From positions 186,001 through 250,000 of the forward strand of contig NZ_CP019791.1 of assembly GCF_002007645.1 (NCBI RefSeq): a stretch of DNA of 64,000 nucleotides, given 5' to 3'. This DNA comes from Anaerohalosphaera lusitana. GTDB lineage: Bacteria; Planctomycetota; Phycisphaerae; Sedimentisphaerales; Anaerohalosphaeraceae. The stretch's first letter is position 1. Every line of letters starts with the position of its first letter. This document shows positions 42,644 to 52,096 of this stretch, piece by piece. The notes below the pieces were generated by a model. The model ran no database searches. It had not been told where the DNA came from and saw nothing but the letters and a program-made list of their open reading frames with translations. The position numbers were made by a program, and so were the translations under genes.

Positions 42644-42689
42644 TTTCGTTAGGGGTGTCTTTTTAGGGCCATGAACGTTGTGCTTTAGA

Positions 42690-42886
42690 TGTTGGGTTGC
42701 GATTATATTGTAGGTGCATGCGCACCCGCCATGTTCTCTGGGTCCGCCTGAGGCGGATGACAGTATGGGGTTGTTGCTTGTTTTGTTATGGCGCCATGGG
42801 CGTTTTGTTTTAGATGTTGGGTTGTGGTTGTTTTGGGCGTGCATGTGTGCTCGTGGTGTTCTCTGGAGCCGCCTGAGGCGGATGGC
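42690..42886 (-). repeat. Two inverted polar intergenic repeats
   Basis: Units at about 42690-42762 and 42815-42886, each with TAGATGTTGGGTTG, GCATGTGTGC or GCATGCGCAC, GTTCTCTGG and the CCGCCTGAGGCGGATG core. They lie between the GIY-YIG gene and the dnaK terminator. Confidence 0.85.
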
Positions 42887-42942
42887 GGGGGTTGCTATAT
42901 GGAGGCGGCTTGCTTGGGGGTGGAGTGGTAATATGTGGTGAT

Positions 42943-42981
42943 AAAAATGAAGGGCCGGGGAGTGGAGTCCCTCGGCCCTTC
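42943..42981 (-). terminator. Intrinsic terminator after dnaK
   Basis: On the minus strand AAGGGCCGAGGGACTCC folds on CTCCCCGGCCCTT (about 42950-42981) and is followed by CATTTTTATC. Confidence 0.75.
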
Positions 42982-43021
42982 TTCTATTTGTAATCGACGT
43001 GCAGCTCTTTATTATGGTGAG

Positions 43022-44974
43022 CTACTGTTCGTCGTTTGCCTCGAACTCGGCGTCGATTACGTCGTCGCCGCCCTTGCGTTTGGTTTCGCCTGGTTCGGGC
43101 TGTGGCTGTTCGCCTGCTGGGCCTGGCTGGCCCTGAGCGGCCTGCTGCTGTTTTGCAGACTCTTCGTAGAGGACCTTGCCGAGCTCCTGCGAGGTTTGCT
43201 GCAGGTTGTCGATGGCCTTTTTGATCGCGTCGCCGTCGTCGCCCTTCTGTGCTTCCTTGAGGTTGTTGACAGCTTCTTCGATCTTCGAGCGGACATCGGC
43301 AGAGACCTTTTCGCCGTGTTCCTTGAGCGTCTTTTCGGTGGTGTAGACGAGCTGGTCGGCCTGGTTCTTGAGCTCGATGACCTCGCGTCGGCGTTTGTCT
43401 TCTTCTGCGTGGGCCTCGGCGTCTTTTGTCATCTTTTCGATGTCATCTTCGTTGAGGCCCGAGCTGGATTCGATCTTGATGGACTGTTCCTTGCCTGTGC
43501 CGAGATCCTTGGCCGATACGTTGAGGATGCCGTTGGCGTCGATGTTGAATGAGACTTCGATCTGCGGCAGGCCTCGCGGTGCGGGCGGGATGTCGGTCAG
43601 TTGGAAGCGACCGAGCGTTCGGTTGTCGCGTGCGAATTCGCGTTCGCCCTGGAGGACGTGGATGTCGACGCTGGTCTGGTTGTCGGCTGCGGTCGAGAAG
43701 ACTTCCTTTTTGCTTGTCGGGATGGTCGTGTTGCGTTCGATCAGTTTTGTCATGACGCCGCCGAGCGTTTCAACGCCGAGAGAGAGCGGAGTCACGTCGA
43801 GCAGGAGGATGTCCTTTACGCCTGCATCGCCTGCGAGTACCGCACCCTGGATGGCAGCACCGAGCGCTACGACTTCGTCGGGGTTTACGTTCTTGGACGG
43901 ATCCTTGCCGAAGATATCCTTTACGATCTCCTGGACCTTCGGGATACGTGTCGAGCCGCCGACGAGGAGAACTTCGGCGATGTCAGAGCCGGACATGCCC
44001 GCGTCTTGCAGCGCCTTGTGGCAAGGCTGCTTGAGACGTTCGAAGGTGTCTTCTGCGAGGGCCTCGAACTTTGAGCGTGTGATGGTCATCTGCAGGTGTT
44101 TGGGGCCTGACTGGTCGGCGGTGATGAAGGGCAGGTTGACGTTTGTCTCCATCTGTGTGGAGAGTTCGCACTTTGCCTTTTCCGCGGCTTCCTTGAGGCG
44201 CTGATGTGCCATTGGGTCGTTGCGGAGGTCGATGCCTTCGGTCTTTTTGAACTCGTCGGCGAGGTGGTTCATCATTATTTCGTCGAGGTCATCGCCGCCG
44301 AGGTGACCGTCGCCGTTGGTTGCGAGTACTTCGATGACGGAGGACTGGTCCTCGAAGCCGCCGATGTCGAGGATTGAGACGTCAAACGTGCCGCCGCCGA
44401 AGTCGAAGACTGCGACTTTTTCGTCCTTTTTCTTTTCAACGCCGTATGCGAGTGCGGCTGCTGTTGGTTCGTTGATGATACGCTCGACCTTGAGGCCGGC
44501 GATCTTACCGGCGTCCTTGGTTGCCTGGCGCTGAGCGTCGTTGAAGTATGCGGGGACGGTGATGACGGCCTGGTCGACGGTTTCGCCGAGGTAGTCTTCG
44601 GCGGTCTTTTTGAGGTCCTGGAGGACCATGGCCGAGATCTCGGGCGGTGTGTATTCCTTGCCGCGAGCCTTTACTTTTACGAGTTCGCCCTGGTCGCCTG
44701 TTACTTCGTAGGGGACGAGCTTTTCTTCTGAGGAAACTTCGCTGTGGCGGCGACCCATGAATCTCTTGATCGAGAAGATGGTGTTCTGGGGGTTTGTCAC
44801 CTGCTGGTGTCGTGCGGTCTGGCCGACGAGACGTTCGCCCTTGTCGGTGAATCCGACGACGGAGGGGGTGAGGCGTGAGCCGGATGCGTTTACGAGCACC
44901 TTCGGGTTGGAGCCTTCCATAACGGCTACAACGGAGTTAGTAGTACCTAAGTCAATTCCAATAATCTTACCCAT
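43022..44974 (-). CDS. dnaK: Chaperone DnaK (Hsp70)
   Basis: DnaK binds exposed hydrophobic segments of client proteins in an ATP cycle with DnaJ and GrpE. The 650-residue protein starts [21 protein letters not shown] and has the Hsp70 signatures [24 protein letters not shown] and [14 protein letters not shown]. The substrate-binding domain includes the linker-type [14 protein letters not shown]. The end has the Gln/Pro/Gly-rich spacer and the highly conserved acid tail [12 protein letters not shown]. No dnaJ or grpE lies next to it, and I see no CIRCE inverted repeat upstream. It is convergent with nothing and ends at a strong hairpin. Confidence 0.98.
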   Translation of the reverse strand: MGKIIGIDLGTTNSVVAVMEGSNPKVLVNASGSRLTPSVVGFTDKGERLVGQTARHQQVTNPQNTIFSIKRFMGRRHSEVSSEEKLVPYEVTGDQGELVKVKARGKEYTPPEISAMVLQDLKKTAEDYLGETVDQAVITVPAYFNDAQRQATKDAGKIAGLKVERIINEPTAAALAYGVEKKKDEKVAVFDFGGGTFDVSILDIGGFEDQSSVIEVLATNGDGHLGGDDLDEIMMNHLADEFKKTEGIDLRNDPMAHQRLKEAAEKAKCELSTQMETNVNLPFITADQSGPKHLQMTITRSKFEALAEDTFERLKQPCHKALQDAGMSGSDIAEVLLVGGSTRIPKVQEIVKDIFGKDPSKNVNPDEVVALGAAIQGAVLAGDAGVKDILLLDVTPLSLGVETLGGVMTKLIERNTTIPTSKKEVFSTAADNQTSVDIHVLQGEREFARDNRTLGRFQLTDIPPAPRGLPQIEVSFNIDANGILNVSAKDLGTGKEQSIKIESSSGLNEDDIEKMTKDAEAHAEEDKRRREVIELKNQADQLVYTTEKTLKEHGEKVSADVRSKIEEAVNNLKEAQKGDDGDAIKKAIDNLQQTSQELGKVLYEESAKQQQAAQGQPGPAGEQPQPEPGETKRKGGDDVIDAEFEANDEQ

Positions 44975-45212
44975 ATAAATTACTCCCTGAATCTGCTTTG
45001 ATTTCTGAGTTGTTTCGAGATTTCTGTTTGCTTTCGTTTTCTGCAGATATTTTGTGCAAAGGGCGTGCCAGAAGAGGTAGATACGGCTAAGTAGTGCTAT
45101 GGGCGGGACTTAGGTGGTTGACGCTTTTGGGGAGCGGGGGCTGTCATTGTGTCATATTGGCAGAGGCGCGGTGTCGTTCTGTCGTATGGGCGGTGTGAGT
45201 GGGAAATATAAA

Positions 45213-45393
45213 AGGAGTCGCTGCGCGATGGCTGTTTTATGCTGGATCTACCTATAAGGCGGGTGGCAAGCTGGGTCGCCGCCCGCACTTTTGCGCCATG
45301 ATTGCTCTGAGGGACGCGTTGGCGTGATGCTGCCGCGATAGTGCATGTGTACTCGTCACGTTCTCTGGACCCCAAATCAAGTTTGGGGTGACA
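45213..45393 (-). repeat. Inverted polar repeats between dnaK and mcsB
   Basis: AAGGAGTCGCTGCGCGATGG and TATGCTGGATCTACC (45213-45272), then GCGCCATGATTG, GCATGTGTACTCGTCACG, GTTCTCTGG and the CCCCAAATCAAGTTTGGGG core with TGACA (45293-45393). The rest of 44975-45407 must also hold the dnaK promoter, which I could not identify with confidence. Confidence 0.8.
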
Positions 45394-45407
45394 AATGGAG
45401 GCGGGGG

Positions 45408-46463
45408 TCAGGCGGTGGTTAGTTTTTCGCGGATGATGTTTGCGCGCATTACGTCGCGGTCGTCGGGGGTGAGTGTTTTGCGAGCGTTCAGTTGGAGGTG
45501 GGCCGGCTGGGTGAGCATGAAGAGCTCGTTTACGTCGGTGATGGAGAGGTTTGGGAGTTTGCCGAGGTTTACGCCGAGGCGGAGGTGGCTGAGGAGGAAT
45601 AGGGCCTCCTGGGAGCTGATCAGGCGTGCGCTTCGGAGGACGCCGAGGGCTCGCTGGACCTTGTCGTCGAGGACGGCGGGTCGGGAGCGGAGGAGTTCTT
45701 CGCGGGCTGCGGATTCGTAGGCGACGATCTGGGGGACGATGGCTGTGGCGAACTGGTCGACGATCTCCTGTTCGGAGAGGCCGAGGGTGACCTGGTTGGA
45801 GAGCTGGAAGAAGTCGCCGGTGGCTTCGGTGCCTTCGCCGAAGAGGCCGCGGACGGCTAGGTCGAGGTCGCGGGCGGCGTTGAAGAATTTGTCGAGCTGG
45901 CGGGTCATTTTGAGTGCGGGCAGGTGGAGCATGACGGAGACGCGGATGCCGGTGCCGAGGTTGGTTGGGCATGCGGTGAGGTAGCCGTATTTGGGGCTGA
46001 AGGCATAGTCGAGGTGTTTTTCGAGCTGGTCGTCGATGCCGTCGATGCGCTGCCAGCACTGCTGGAGCTGGAGGCCGGTCTTGTAGACCTGCATGCGGAG
46101 GTGGTCCTCTTCGTTGATCATTGCGGCGAAGGATTCGTCTTCGCTGAGGACGAGGCCGCGGGGGCCGGTGCCGTTGGCGTGGCGTCGGCTGATGAGGTGG
46201 CGTTCGACGAGGAGTTCGCGTTCGAGGTCGGTGGCGGATGCGATGTCTATGTACGAGGTTCGGCAGTCGAGGTCGATGCCCTTGAGTTCGGCGGTGAGCT
46301 TGTTGAGTATCTCGGACTTGCGGTCGGAGTCGAGGCACGGGAGGAACTGGAAGCCCGCGAGGTTGCGCGCAAGGCGGACACGTGAGGAAATAACGATCTC
46401 TGATTGAGGCCCTGGGGTGTTGAACCAGGTGCTTGTGTGTTTACTCAGGTCGGCTAAATTCAT
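45408..46463 (-). CDS. mcsB: Protein arginine kinase McsB
   Basis: McsB phosphorylates arginine residues of proteins and marks them for ClpCP degradation in Bacillus. The 351-residue protein has the phosphagen-kinase fold: VISSRVRLARNLAGFQF near residue 26, the ATP and guanidino-site motif TACPTNLGTGIRVSVML with the signature Cys-Pro-x-Asn, and SNQVTLGLSEQEIV. The length is standard. It overlaps the upstream mcsA by the four bases ATGA, so the pair is translated together. Neither ctsR nor clpC is next to it in this window, unlike the Bacillus operon. Confidence 0.93.
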   Translation of the reverse strand: MNLADLSKHTSTWFNTPGPQSEIVISSRVRLARNLAGFQFLPCLDSDRKSEILNKLTAELKGIDLDCRTSYIDIASATDLERELLVERHLISRRHANGTGPRGLVLSEDESFAAMINEEDHLRMQVYKTGLQLQQCWQRIDGIDDQLEKHLDYAFSPKYGYLTACPTNLGTGIRVSVMLHLPALKMTRQLDKFFNAARDLDLAVRGLFGEGTEATGDFFQLSNQVTLGLSEQEIVDQFATAIVPQIVAYESAAREELLRSRPAVLDDKVQRALGVLRSARLISSQEALFLLSHLRLGVNLGKLPNLSITDVNELFMLTQPAHLQLNARKTLTPDDRDVMRANIIREKLTTA

Positions 46464-46969
46464 TGCAGATGGTTGATCTTGTCCCTAATTTCGGCGGCGG
46501 TTTCGTAATCTTCGAGTTTGACGGCTTCTTCGAGTCGGCGGCGGAGGTTTATAAGTTCGATCTGTGTTTTGTTGTCTTCGGGTATGTGTTCGGGGACCTT
46601 GCCGGAGTGGGTTGTTCGGCCGTTCTGTGTTTTTTCGATGAGCGGGTTTAGCTGGTCCTCGAATGCTTCGTAATCGTGGGGGCAGCCGAGTAGGCTTTCT
46701 TTTTTGAAGCGGTCGAGTGTCATGCCGCATGCCGGGCAGGTTGCTGAGCCGAGGTCGGCGTCTTCTGCGGCGGCGGTGAGCTCTTCTTTTGCTTCGGGCT
46801 GGGATGCGAGAAGCGTGCTGAGCAGTTCGTTGAGCGGGATCTGGGCCTTTACGGAGAGGCCCTGCTGCTGGGCACAGTCCTCGCAGAGGTGGGTTTCGCT
46901 TCGCTGGCCGTTGCTTATTTCGGTCAGGTGTATTGTGGCCATATTCTGTTTACAGAGTTGACATTGCAT
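46460..46969 (-). CDS. mcsA: McsA: zinc-finger activator of McsB with UVR domain
   Basis: McsA binds zinc and activates McsB. The 169-residue protein has MQCQLCKQNMATIHL and THLCEDCAQQQG (two C-x2-C pairs), then CPACGMTLDRFKK and a last GCPHDYEAF in which the second Cys of the usual fourth C-x2-C is replaced. The C-terminal UVR motif LINLRRRLEEAVKLEDYETAAEIRDKI fits proteins that contact Clp or UvrB partners. It precedes mcsB with an ATGA overlap. The loss of one zinc ligand is real in this reading and may weaken the last finger. Confidence 0.92.
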   Translation of the reverse strand: MQCQLCKQNMATIHLTEISNGQRSETHLCEDCAQQQGLSVKAQIPLNELLSTLLASQPEAKEELTAAAEDADLGSATCPACGMTLDRFKKESLLGCPHDYEAFEDQLNPLIEKTQNGRTTHSGKVPEHIPEDNKTQIELINLRRRLEEAVKLEDYETAAEIRDKINHLQ

Positions 46970-47147
46970 TGAGTTGCCCCATTTAAAATCGTTAGATCAG
47001 TGTCGTTTTGTCACTGTAAATTGTATCGGCAAAAGATGAAAGGGGTTTGCACAAATATGCCGGAGTTGTGGAAAAACGGCTCGTTTTCAGCAGAGATCAT
47101 GTATTCAGGCCTCCTTTTATCATGGTAATAATGTCCGGAAGGTGCTT

Positions 47148-47519
47148 TTAGTTATCGGGGCGGTATCTGGCCCAGCAGTTGTGCTCTTCCATGACCTCAG
47201 TATAGTCGAGGTGGACGCGGGAGGGCAAGAGTTGGGTGAGGGAGTCGTGTATATATTTTGCGACGAGTTCGGCGGTGGCGCCGGAGTCGGGGAAGTCTGT
47301 GAGCTGTTCGAGTATCTTGTTGGATATGGGCCTGAGGATGCTGGTAAGTTTTTTTTTGAGGTCGATGAAGTCGATGGCCATGTTGTTTTGGTCGAGGTCG
47401 TGGGAGGAGACGGCGACCCGGACGCGCCAGTCGTGGTGGTGGGGCTTTTCCTGTTGGCCGTCGGGCATGGTGACGGCGTGGGTTGCGACGAAGTTCTGTT
47501 CGATAGTTATAGCATACAT
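47148..47519 (-). CDS. 6-pyruvoyl/6-carboxytetrahydropterin synthase family (QueD-like)
   Basis: Protein of 123 residues of the PTPS/QueD family. The zinc histidines are FVATHAVT and HHHDWRVRV, and the fold continues with MAIDFIDLKKKL, GATAELVAKYI and EVMEEHNCWARY (the conserved Glu). QueD makes 6-carboxytetrahydropterin for queuosine and other deazapurines. The catalytic cysteine, normally several residues before the His-x-His pair, is absent; the segment is PDGQQEKPHHHDW. It may therefore catalyse another pterin reaction or none. No other queuosine gene is nearby. Confidence 0.82.
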   Translation of the reverse strand: MYAITIEQNFVATHAVTMPDGQQEKPHHHDWRVRVAVSSHDLDQNNMAIDFIDLKKKLTSILRPISNKILEQLTDFPDSGATAELVAKYIHDSLTQLLPSRVHLDYTEVMEEHNCWARYRPDN

Positions 47520-47801
47520 ATTTCACCTCCGGTTCATATAGCTAATCATACATACATCAAAGAATGTTGCAAGTTAATTGGTTCGGGAAATTTGGGTTTT
47601 TGTCTTTTGCAGATGAGCCCGATAAGTTTGAACACAGCTATACAAATGCAGAATCAGCCTCAAGCCGTGTGACTAATGAAACACCAAAAAGTTGCCTGCA
47701 AAACTCTTGATTTTACAGCGTTTTTTTGGTAAGATATAGTTAATTCAGCTTGAAGTTTCAGCCGCATTCACGGGTTCTACGAATTATTTAGGAAAGAGGA
47801 A

Positions 47802-49730
47802 ATGAAAACCAGAATATGTTTATGTCTGTCGACGTTGCTGCTGGTCTGTGGTGGTGTTATGGCCGATGCGATATTTGTGCCCAACTATTCATTTGAGGAA
47901 CAGAGTCTAAATGACGGTGCATGGCTGGACAATAACATTACAGGCTGGGTAAGAACCCGGAGCGGTACAGCGGGAGTCTTCAATCCGCAGGATGAGAATT
48001 ATCCCGGCTCGGCGGGGGCGGACGGTGAGTTGCCGGGAACTGCGCACGGATCTCAGTTGGCCTATATCAACAACGACAGCACCATAGAGTCGGCGAGTTC
48101 TTTGGGGGCTGTCCAGAACAACACGATGTATGTATTGACGGTGGCTGTTGGAAGCCGGTATGACTATCCTCCAAACGGCAGCAGTTATACTATTGCAATA
48201 CTTGTCGATGGCATTGTGGAAGCCTCGGAAACCCTGTATATAACCGAAGATGTGATTCCGCTAGGGACGTTCGTTGACATGAGCACTTCATTCACTACTT
48301 CTGAAAATGATTATCGCGCGGGCGGGGAGATTAAAATCAGTCTCACCCACGATGAGGATTCGACACTTTACGGTCAGGGCAGCTTCGATAACGTCAGGCT
48401 TTCGGCAGTGGAGCCTACGAGCGTTTCCGGGATTTTGGTGGATGCGGTAACGGCTGAGCCTTTGGAAGGGGTCGAGGTTACTTATTGGTCCGACAGGCAC
48501 GAATTCTGGCAGAATGACTTTACTGATGCCGACGGCGCGTTCACACTGGCGGGGCTGAAGTCGGGTCCGGCGGAGATAAAGGCACGGCCGGATGTCGGGA
48601 GCGGGTATGCATGGAATCTTCCGTGGCTGATCAATACAGTTGTTCTGGAAGAAGGTGAGGAGCGTTCGGGTCAGATTATCGCGCTTCGAGAAGGCGCACT
48701 GGTCAGCGGTTACGTCAAGGATTCGGCGGGTCAGCCGATTGCTGATATCGAGGTCGAATGGGTGGGCAGGATGTGCGACGGCTGGCTGGATACGGACGCG
48801 AATGGGTATTATGAAATGCGGCTTCCGGTGGGGGAATACAAGATCACGGTATATAGTGAAGATGAGACTATCGGCAGTATTGGAGCGAATGTCACGATCG
48901 CGGATGTTAGCCAAAGCGTTGTTGTCAACGACATTGTCGTATACACGGAGCAGACGGGCAGTGCGATCTCCGGCAGTGTGGTCAATTCGGGGGCATACTC
49001 CAAGGACGGATTTTTCGGCATAGCGGCGTTTGAGGCAGGGACCATAATCGACCCCAACAGCCTGTACTCGATAATGCCGGTTTCGGAGGCGGGTTTGATG
49101 GAGGCGGGGAGTTATGCGATTGCCGCCCTGCCGTCCGATCGCATTTATGATTTTTACCTGCTGGTATTCAACGAAAGCGCGGACGGCATAGAGTCCTATT
49201 CGGTAAGGGACGGGCAGTTCAATGTATCGCCAGGTGCGACTGCGGTTGATCTTTATTATACGTCTGAGGGCGGCACGGTGGCAGGGTCCGTAGAGAATGT
49301 TGACGGTAAGGCTGTTGTCGGCGCTTATGTTGCAGTTATGGATATTTCCGGCCATGGTGAAGTTGCAGGGTTTACAAATACCGATGAGAACGGCGAGTAT
49401 GTCATTCATAACGTGGGTGCGGGGCAGTATGTAGCGGCAGCATTGCACAGTATGTATGGCCATGCGTCGGCTGGTTCAGTGGTCGAAGTTACGGATGGTG
49501 GAACCGTTAACGTGGGCACGATCTCTATGGCGTTTGCAGGTGATAAGGAAGCGGGCAATCTGAACGGGGACGGGGTAGTGGATATGCAGGACTTTGCGGA
49601 GCTGGCCGACGGCTGGATGCAAAGCGGCTCGTTCGAGGCGGATCTCGATCAGGACGGCACGGTTGGAATCGAGGACCTGCTGCGGATAAGTGAGACGTGG
49701 CTGTACAGGCCGATCTGGTATAATCAGTGA
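47802..49730 (+). CDS. Large secreted protein with CarboxypepD_reg-like repeats and dockerin
   Basis: Protein of 642 residues with signal MKTRICLCLSTLLLVCGGVMA. Residues about 22-200 form a beta-sandwich with NYSFEEQSLNDGAWLDNNITGW-like start, similar to DUF642 or PEP-CTERM-associated binding domains. Residues about 205-580 hold several carboxypeptidase-regulatory-like beta repeats (VSGILVDAVTAEPLEGVEV, VSGYVKDSAGQPIADIEV, GTVAGSVENVDGKAVVGAYV). The last 60 residues form a type I dockerin: LNGDGVVDMQDFAELADGW and ADLDQDGTVGIEDLLRISETW, two calcium loops. It is probably a surface or extracellular scaffold or adhesive protein. It is not the same family as the secreted pair at 34.6-37.6 kb. Confidence 0.83.
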   Translation: MKTRICLCLSTLLLVCGGVMADAIFVPNYSFEEQSLNDGAWLDNNITGWVRTRSGTAGVFNPQDENYPGSAGADGELPGTAHGSQLAYINNDSTIESASSLGAVQNNTMYVLTVAVGSRYDYPPNGSSYTIAILVDGIVEASETLYITEDVIPLGTFVDMSTSFTTSENDYRAGGEIKISLTHDEDSTLYGQGSFDNVRLSAVEPTSVSGILVDAVTAEPLEGVEVTYWSDRHEFWQNDFTDADGAFTLAGLKSGPAEIKARPDVGSGYAWNLPWLINTVVLEEGEERSGQIIALREGALVSGYVKDSAGQPIADIEVEWVGRMCDGWLDTDANGYYEMRLPVGEYKITVYSEDETIGSIGANVTIADVSQSVVVNDIVVYTEQTGSAISGSVVNSGAYSKDGFFGIAAFEAGTIIDPNSLYSIMPVSEAGLMEAGSYAIAALPSDRIYDFYLLVFNESADGIESYSVRDGQFNVSPGATAVDLYYTSEGGTVAGSVENVDGKAVVGAYVAVMDISGHGEVAGFTNTDENGEYVIHNVGAGQYVAAALHSMYGHASAGSVVEVTDGGTVNVGTISMAFAGDKEAGNLNGDGVVDMQDFAELADGWMQSGSFEADLDQDGTVGIEDLLRISETWLYRPIWYNQ

Positions 49731-49795
49731 GGCGCTATTCTCATGCTGTTTTGCTTTTCGGCGGACGAGTGTTGCGAGCGTGTAGAGGATGTGGT

Positions 49796-51265
49796 TCATT
49801 GATCGGCCTCGGCTGTGAGTCCAACAGAAGGTGCGTGATTTTCTACCCTGTGAAAGCTGAGATTCCATGAGGCCCAGTGTTCGAGGTTTTTGTCTGCTGT
49901 TTCGCGTTGCTGACGCAGAATTATCGAGGCGGATCTTTTGATATGTTCGTCTTTTGCCTGGTTCTTGAGGCGGAGAATCTCGGGGTAGGCATCCGTTGAC
50001 AGATACGAAAGGTAATCCATGTCAATTTCTCTGCCATGGTTGAGGTAGCGATCGATATTCTTTCGGGCGATGTAGCGGTCGATGCTGAATGAGCTGACAA
50101 AGACCAGAAATACAAAGGCCAGAGAGAGGCCCGCACTGACGAGCCAGCAGGCCGATCTCTTCTGGAAAATTTTGAAAACGAAAAGCAGAAAAAAGCCCGC
50201 CACCCAGAGCAAAAACAAGGCGACCAGGATTCGCAGGTATGTATATCCATACGCCTGTTCATATACAGAAATCCGTTTCAGGCCGGAGGCGATGATCACG
50301 AGGGTCTGAACGATCAGGGCGACCCATGCAAAGTTAACCATCTGCCTGAGTGGGCCCTGCTGGTCCCGCAGTTTGTATTCGGTATAAAGGATAATCGCTG
50401 AAACGAGGAGGACCGCTGCCCAGAACTCGTAGAAGCCTTTGTGTGTGTATTCGGCATAAGTAAACGAGGTGTTCCTGATGACTGCTTTACCGCCAAAGAG
50501 GTATCCAAGTTGGATAATGATGAAGCCCAGGAAGAGCAGGTTGTTCATGATCAGGAAAACAAAGACAATGATGCCGTCGAAGTTGCGCTTTGGTTCAGTG
50601 CGGCTGAGGTGTGACTGGAGGGAGGTGTTTTTGGCAACTCTGTAAAGATAGCCGCAGAAGATGAACCACATCAGAAGGATAACGGCAGCTCTTTCGAAAA
50701 TCTCCGGCTCCCAAATGAATTCGAAAAAATCGCTTACGTATCCACTGAAGACAGGGTCGGCGGAGGTGAAAAGTCCCGCAAAAATCGCGAGGAACGGGAT
50801 AGAAATTAGAATGCCGACGAGAACTTTCAGCGTGGTTTTTGAGGCCTTGCCGTTTCGTGAGAGTTTATTGACGATCTGGCCAAGTGCCTTTGGGGCTGTG
50901 AGGATGCCGGCGAATGTCATCTTGATCAGCGATTCGAAGACGCCAATGAAATTCGAAAAGGCATAACCTTCCTGCCCGGCGAATGCGACTGCGCCGAGGC
51001 CGAGAAATACAGCGGGGATGGCTGCATAGAGAATCAGGTAGTTGCGGTAGCAGGCAGCACAGACCGAGAGATATATCAAAAGCAGCAGATGGATGAACAG
51101 GGTTGGTTTGGCTTTGGAGAGACGCGGCTTGCTGTACAGTAAAAGCACGCAGATAACGATGGCTGAAAAAATGGGCACCGAGATGCCGTAAGTTCTGTCC
51201 CAGAAGAGGATATTCCAAGCTACTGCGATTAGCAAGGAACCCAGTGTCACAAGTGTAATGGACAT
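49796..51265 (-). CDS. DUF4173-type polytopic membrane protein
   Basis: Membrane protein of 489 residues with about twelve hydrophobic helices in the first 370 residues and a soluble C-terminal domain of 100 residues (SVFSIDRYIARKNIDRYLNH, PEILRLKNQAKDEHIKRS). The stretch IPFLAIFAGLFTSADPVFSGYV and the run of helices fit the DUF4173 family, of unknown function. The stop codon overlaps an ATG of a short reading frame beginning MNHILYTLATLVRRKAKQHE, discussed as an observation. It is upstream of the AT-rich Fic region on the same strand. Confidence 0.72.
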   Translation of the reverse strand: MSITLVTLGSLLIAVAWNILFWDRTYGISVPIFSAIVICVLLLYSKPRLSKAKPTLFIHLLLLIYLSVCAACYRNYLILYAAIPAVFLGLGAVAFAGQEGYAFSNFIGVFESLIKMTFAGILTAPKALGQIVNKLSRNGKASKTTLKVLVGILISIPFLAIFAGLFTSADPVFSGYVSDFFEFIWEPEIFERAAVILLMWFIFCGYLYRVAKNTSLQSHLSRTEPKRNFDGIIVFVFLIMNNLLFLGFIIIQLGYLFGGKAVIRNTSFTYAEYTHKGFYEFWAAVLLVSAIILYTEYKLRDQQGPLRQMVNFAWVALIVQTLVIIASGLKRISVYEQAYGYTYLRILVALFLLWVAGFFLLFVFKIFQKRSACWLVSAGLSLAFVFLVFVSSFSIDRYIARKNIDRYLNHGREIDMDYLSYLSTDAYPEILRLKNQAKDEHIKRSASIILRQQRETADKNLEHWASWNLSFHRVENHAPSVGLTAEADQ

Positions 51266-51296
51266 CGCTGTCTCCTGATATAGTTTATTGTTTACT

Positions 51297-52004
51297 TTAA
51301 CCGATATCGAGACGATAATTCATCTCCGGCAATAGTGCGATCGCTGACAAACAGGTCTTTTTGGAAGGCTCTAAATTCTTTCTGATGAAGATTTTAGATT
51401 CTTCGGACAAGAGCCGATCGTCTGCTCGCACATATAGTTGGCAATTGTCTTGGGCATCGAATATTGCAACGCTCAATTTTCCTTTGGTACTGATGCTGTA
51501 GCGGCCTTTATAGTTGCTACCATTAATAGAAAAATTGTGCATATCTTCTTCGCACAGGCATAACAGTTCTTCGCAGGATTCAGAAAATAATCGGACGCTG
51601 CTGGATATTTGCATATAGGCTGAGGCGAAAGCTTCTTTTTCGGATGACTCAAGAAAGAAGTTCGATTTCATGAACCAACCGGATAATTTTTGGGGCAAGC
51701 CTTCGCAAGATGGCAAATAAGCGATTGGCTTCATTTTGAGCATTGCATTGCCATGGCTGTCATCTATTGTAAGGAGATTTCGAAAAGTTTTGTGGCCAAT
51801 TCGATACTCATAAAATTTGTCAGTATCGGATAGAAATGAATTCAGGCGGGTCTGTTCGCTACTGGATAGCTCCGGCAAGGATCCTTTGTTAAGGCCCTTT
51901 TTGTTCGCGCGCACCATCCAATATACTCTTGCCGCAACAATGAAAAGCATAGCTAATGACAACCACAATGGATGTATCGCACTTAGCATAATGTCTGTCA
52001 ACAA
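51297..52004 (-). CDS. Single-pass membrane protein, unknown function, AT-rich
   Basis: Unrecognised protein of 235 residues. One hydrophobic helix near the N-terminus (about residues 13-32, LWLSLAMLFIVAARVYWMV) is followed by a positively charged stop (RANKKGLNKG), so the bulk is probably cytoplasmic. It has several Cys pairs (CEELLCLCEED), and no catalytic motif that I recognise. Base composition is clearly AT-richer than the chromosome. It lies 31 bp upstream of the DUF4173 gene on the same strand and could be co-transcribed with it. Confidence 0.55.
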   Translation of the reverse strand: MLTDIMLSAIHPLWLSLAMLFIVAARVYWMVRANKKGLNKGSLPELSSSEQTRLNSFLSDTDKFYEYRIGHKTFRNLLTIDDSHGNAMLKMKPIAYLPSCEGLPQKLSGWFMKSNFFLESSEKEAFASAYMQISSSVRLFSESCEELLCLCEEDMHNFSINGSNYKGRYSISTKGKLSVAIFDAQDNCQLYVRADDRLLSEESKIFIRKNLEPSKKTCLSAIALLPEMNYRLDIG

Positions 52005-52047
52005 GTGAACAGCCTTAAAAACTAACAGGGTTTAAAAACTTCAAAAG

Positions 52048-52096
52048 TCAGGCGTTTTTGTTTGTTGGGTCGGTTTCGGGGTTTGGTTTTCGGTGG
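52048..52096 (-). repeat. Displaced 49-bp copy of the coaD 3' end
   Basis: Matches 53574-53622 (the last 14 codons and stop of coaD) in 48 of 49 bases and in the same orientation, with 1.48 kb and the AT-rich fic gene between the two. On its coaD-distal side it continues into GACGAGGGTTGCGAGCGTGT, which resembles 49764-49783 and not coaD. Confidence 0.88.

Noticed and set aside
44975-45100. CIRCE element or heat-shock promoter upstream of dnaK
   Set aside because: No TTAGCACTC-N9-GAGTGCTAA repeat and no convincing -35/-10 pair could be found.
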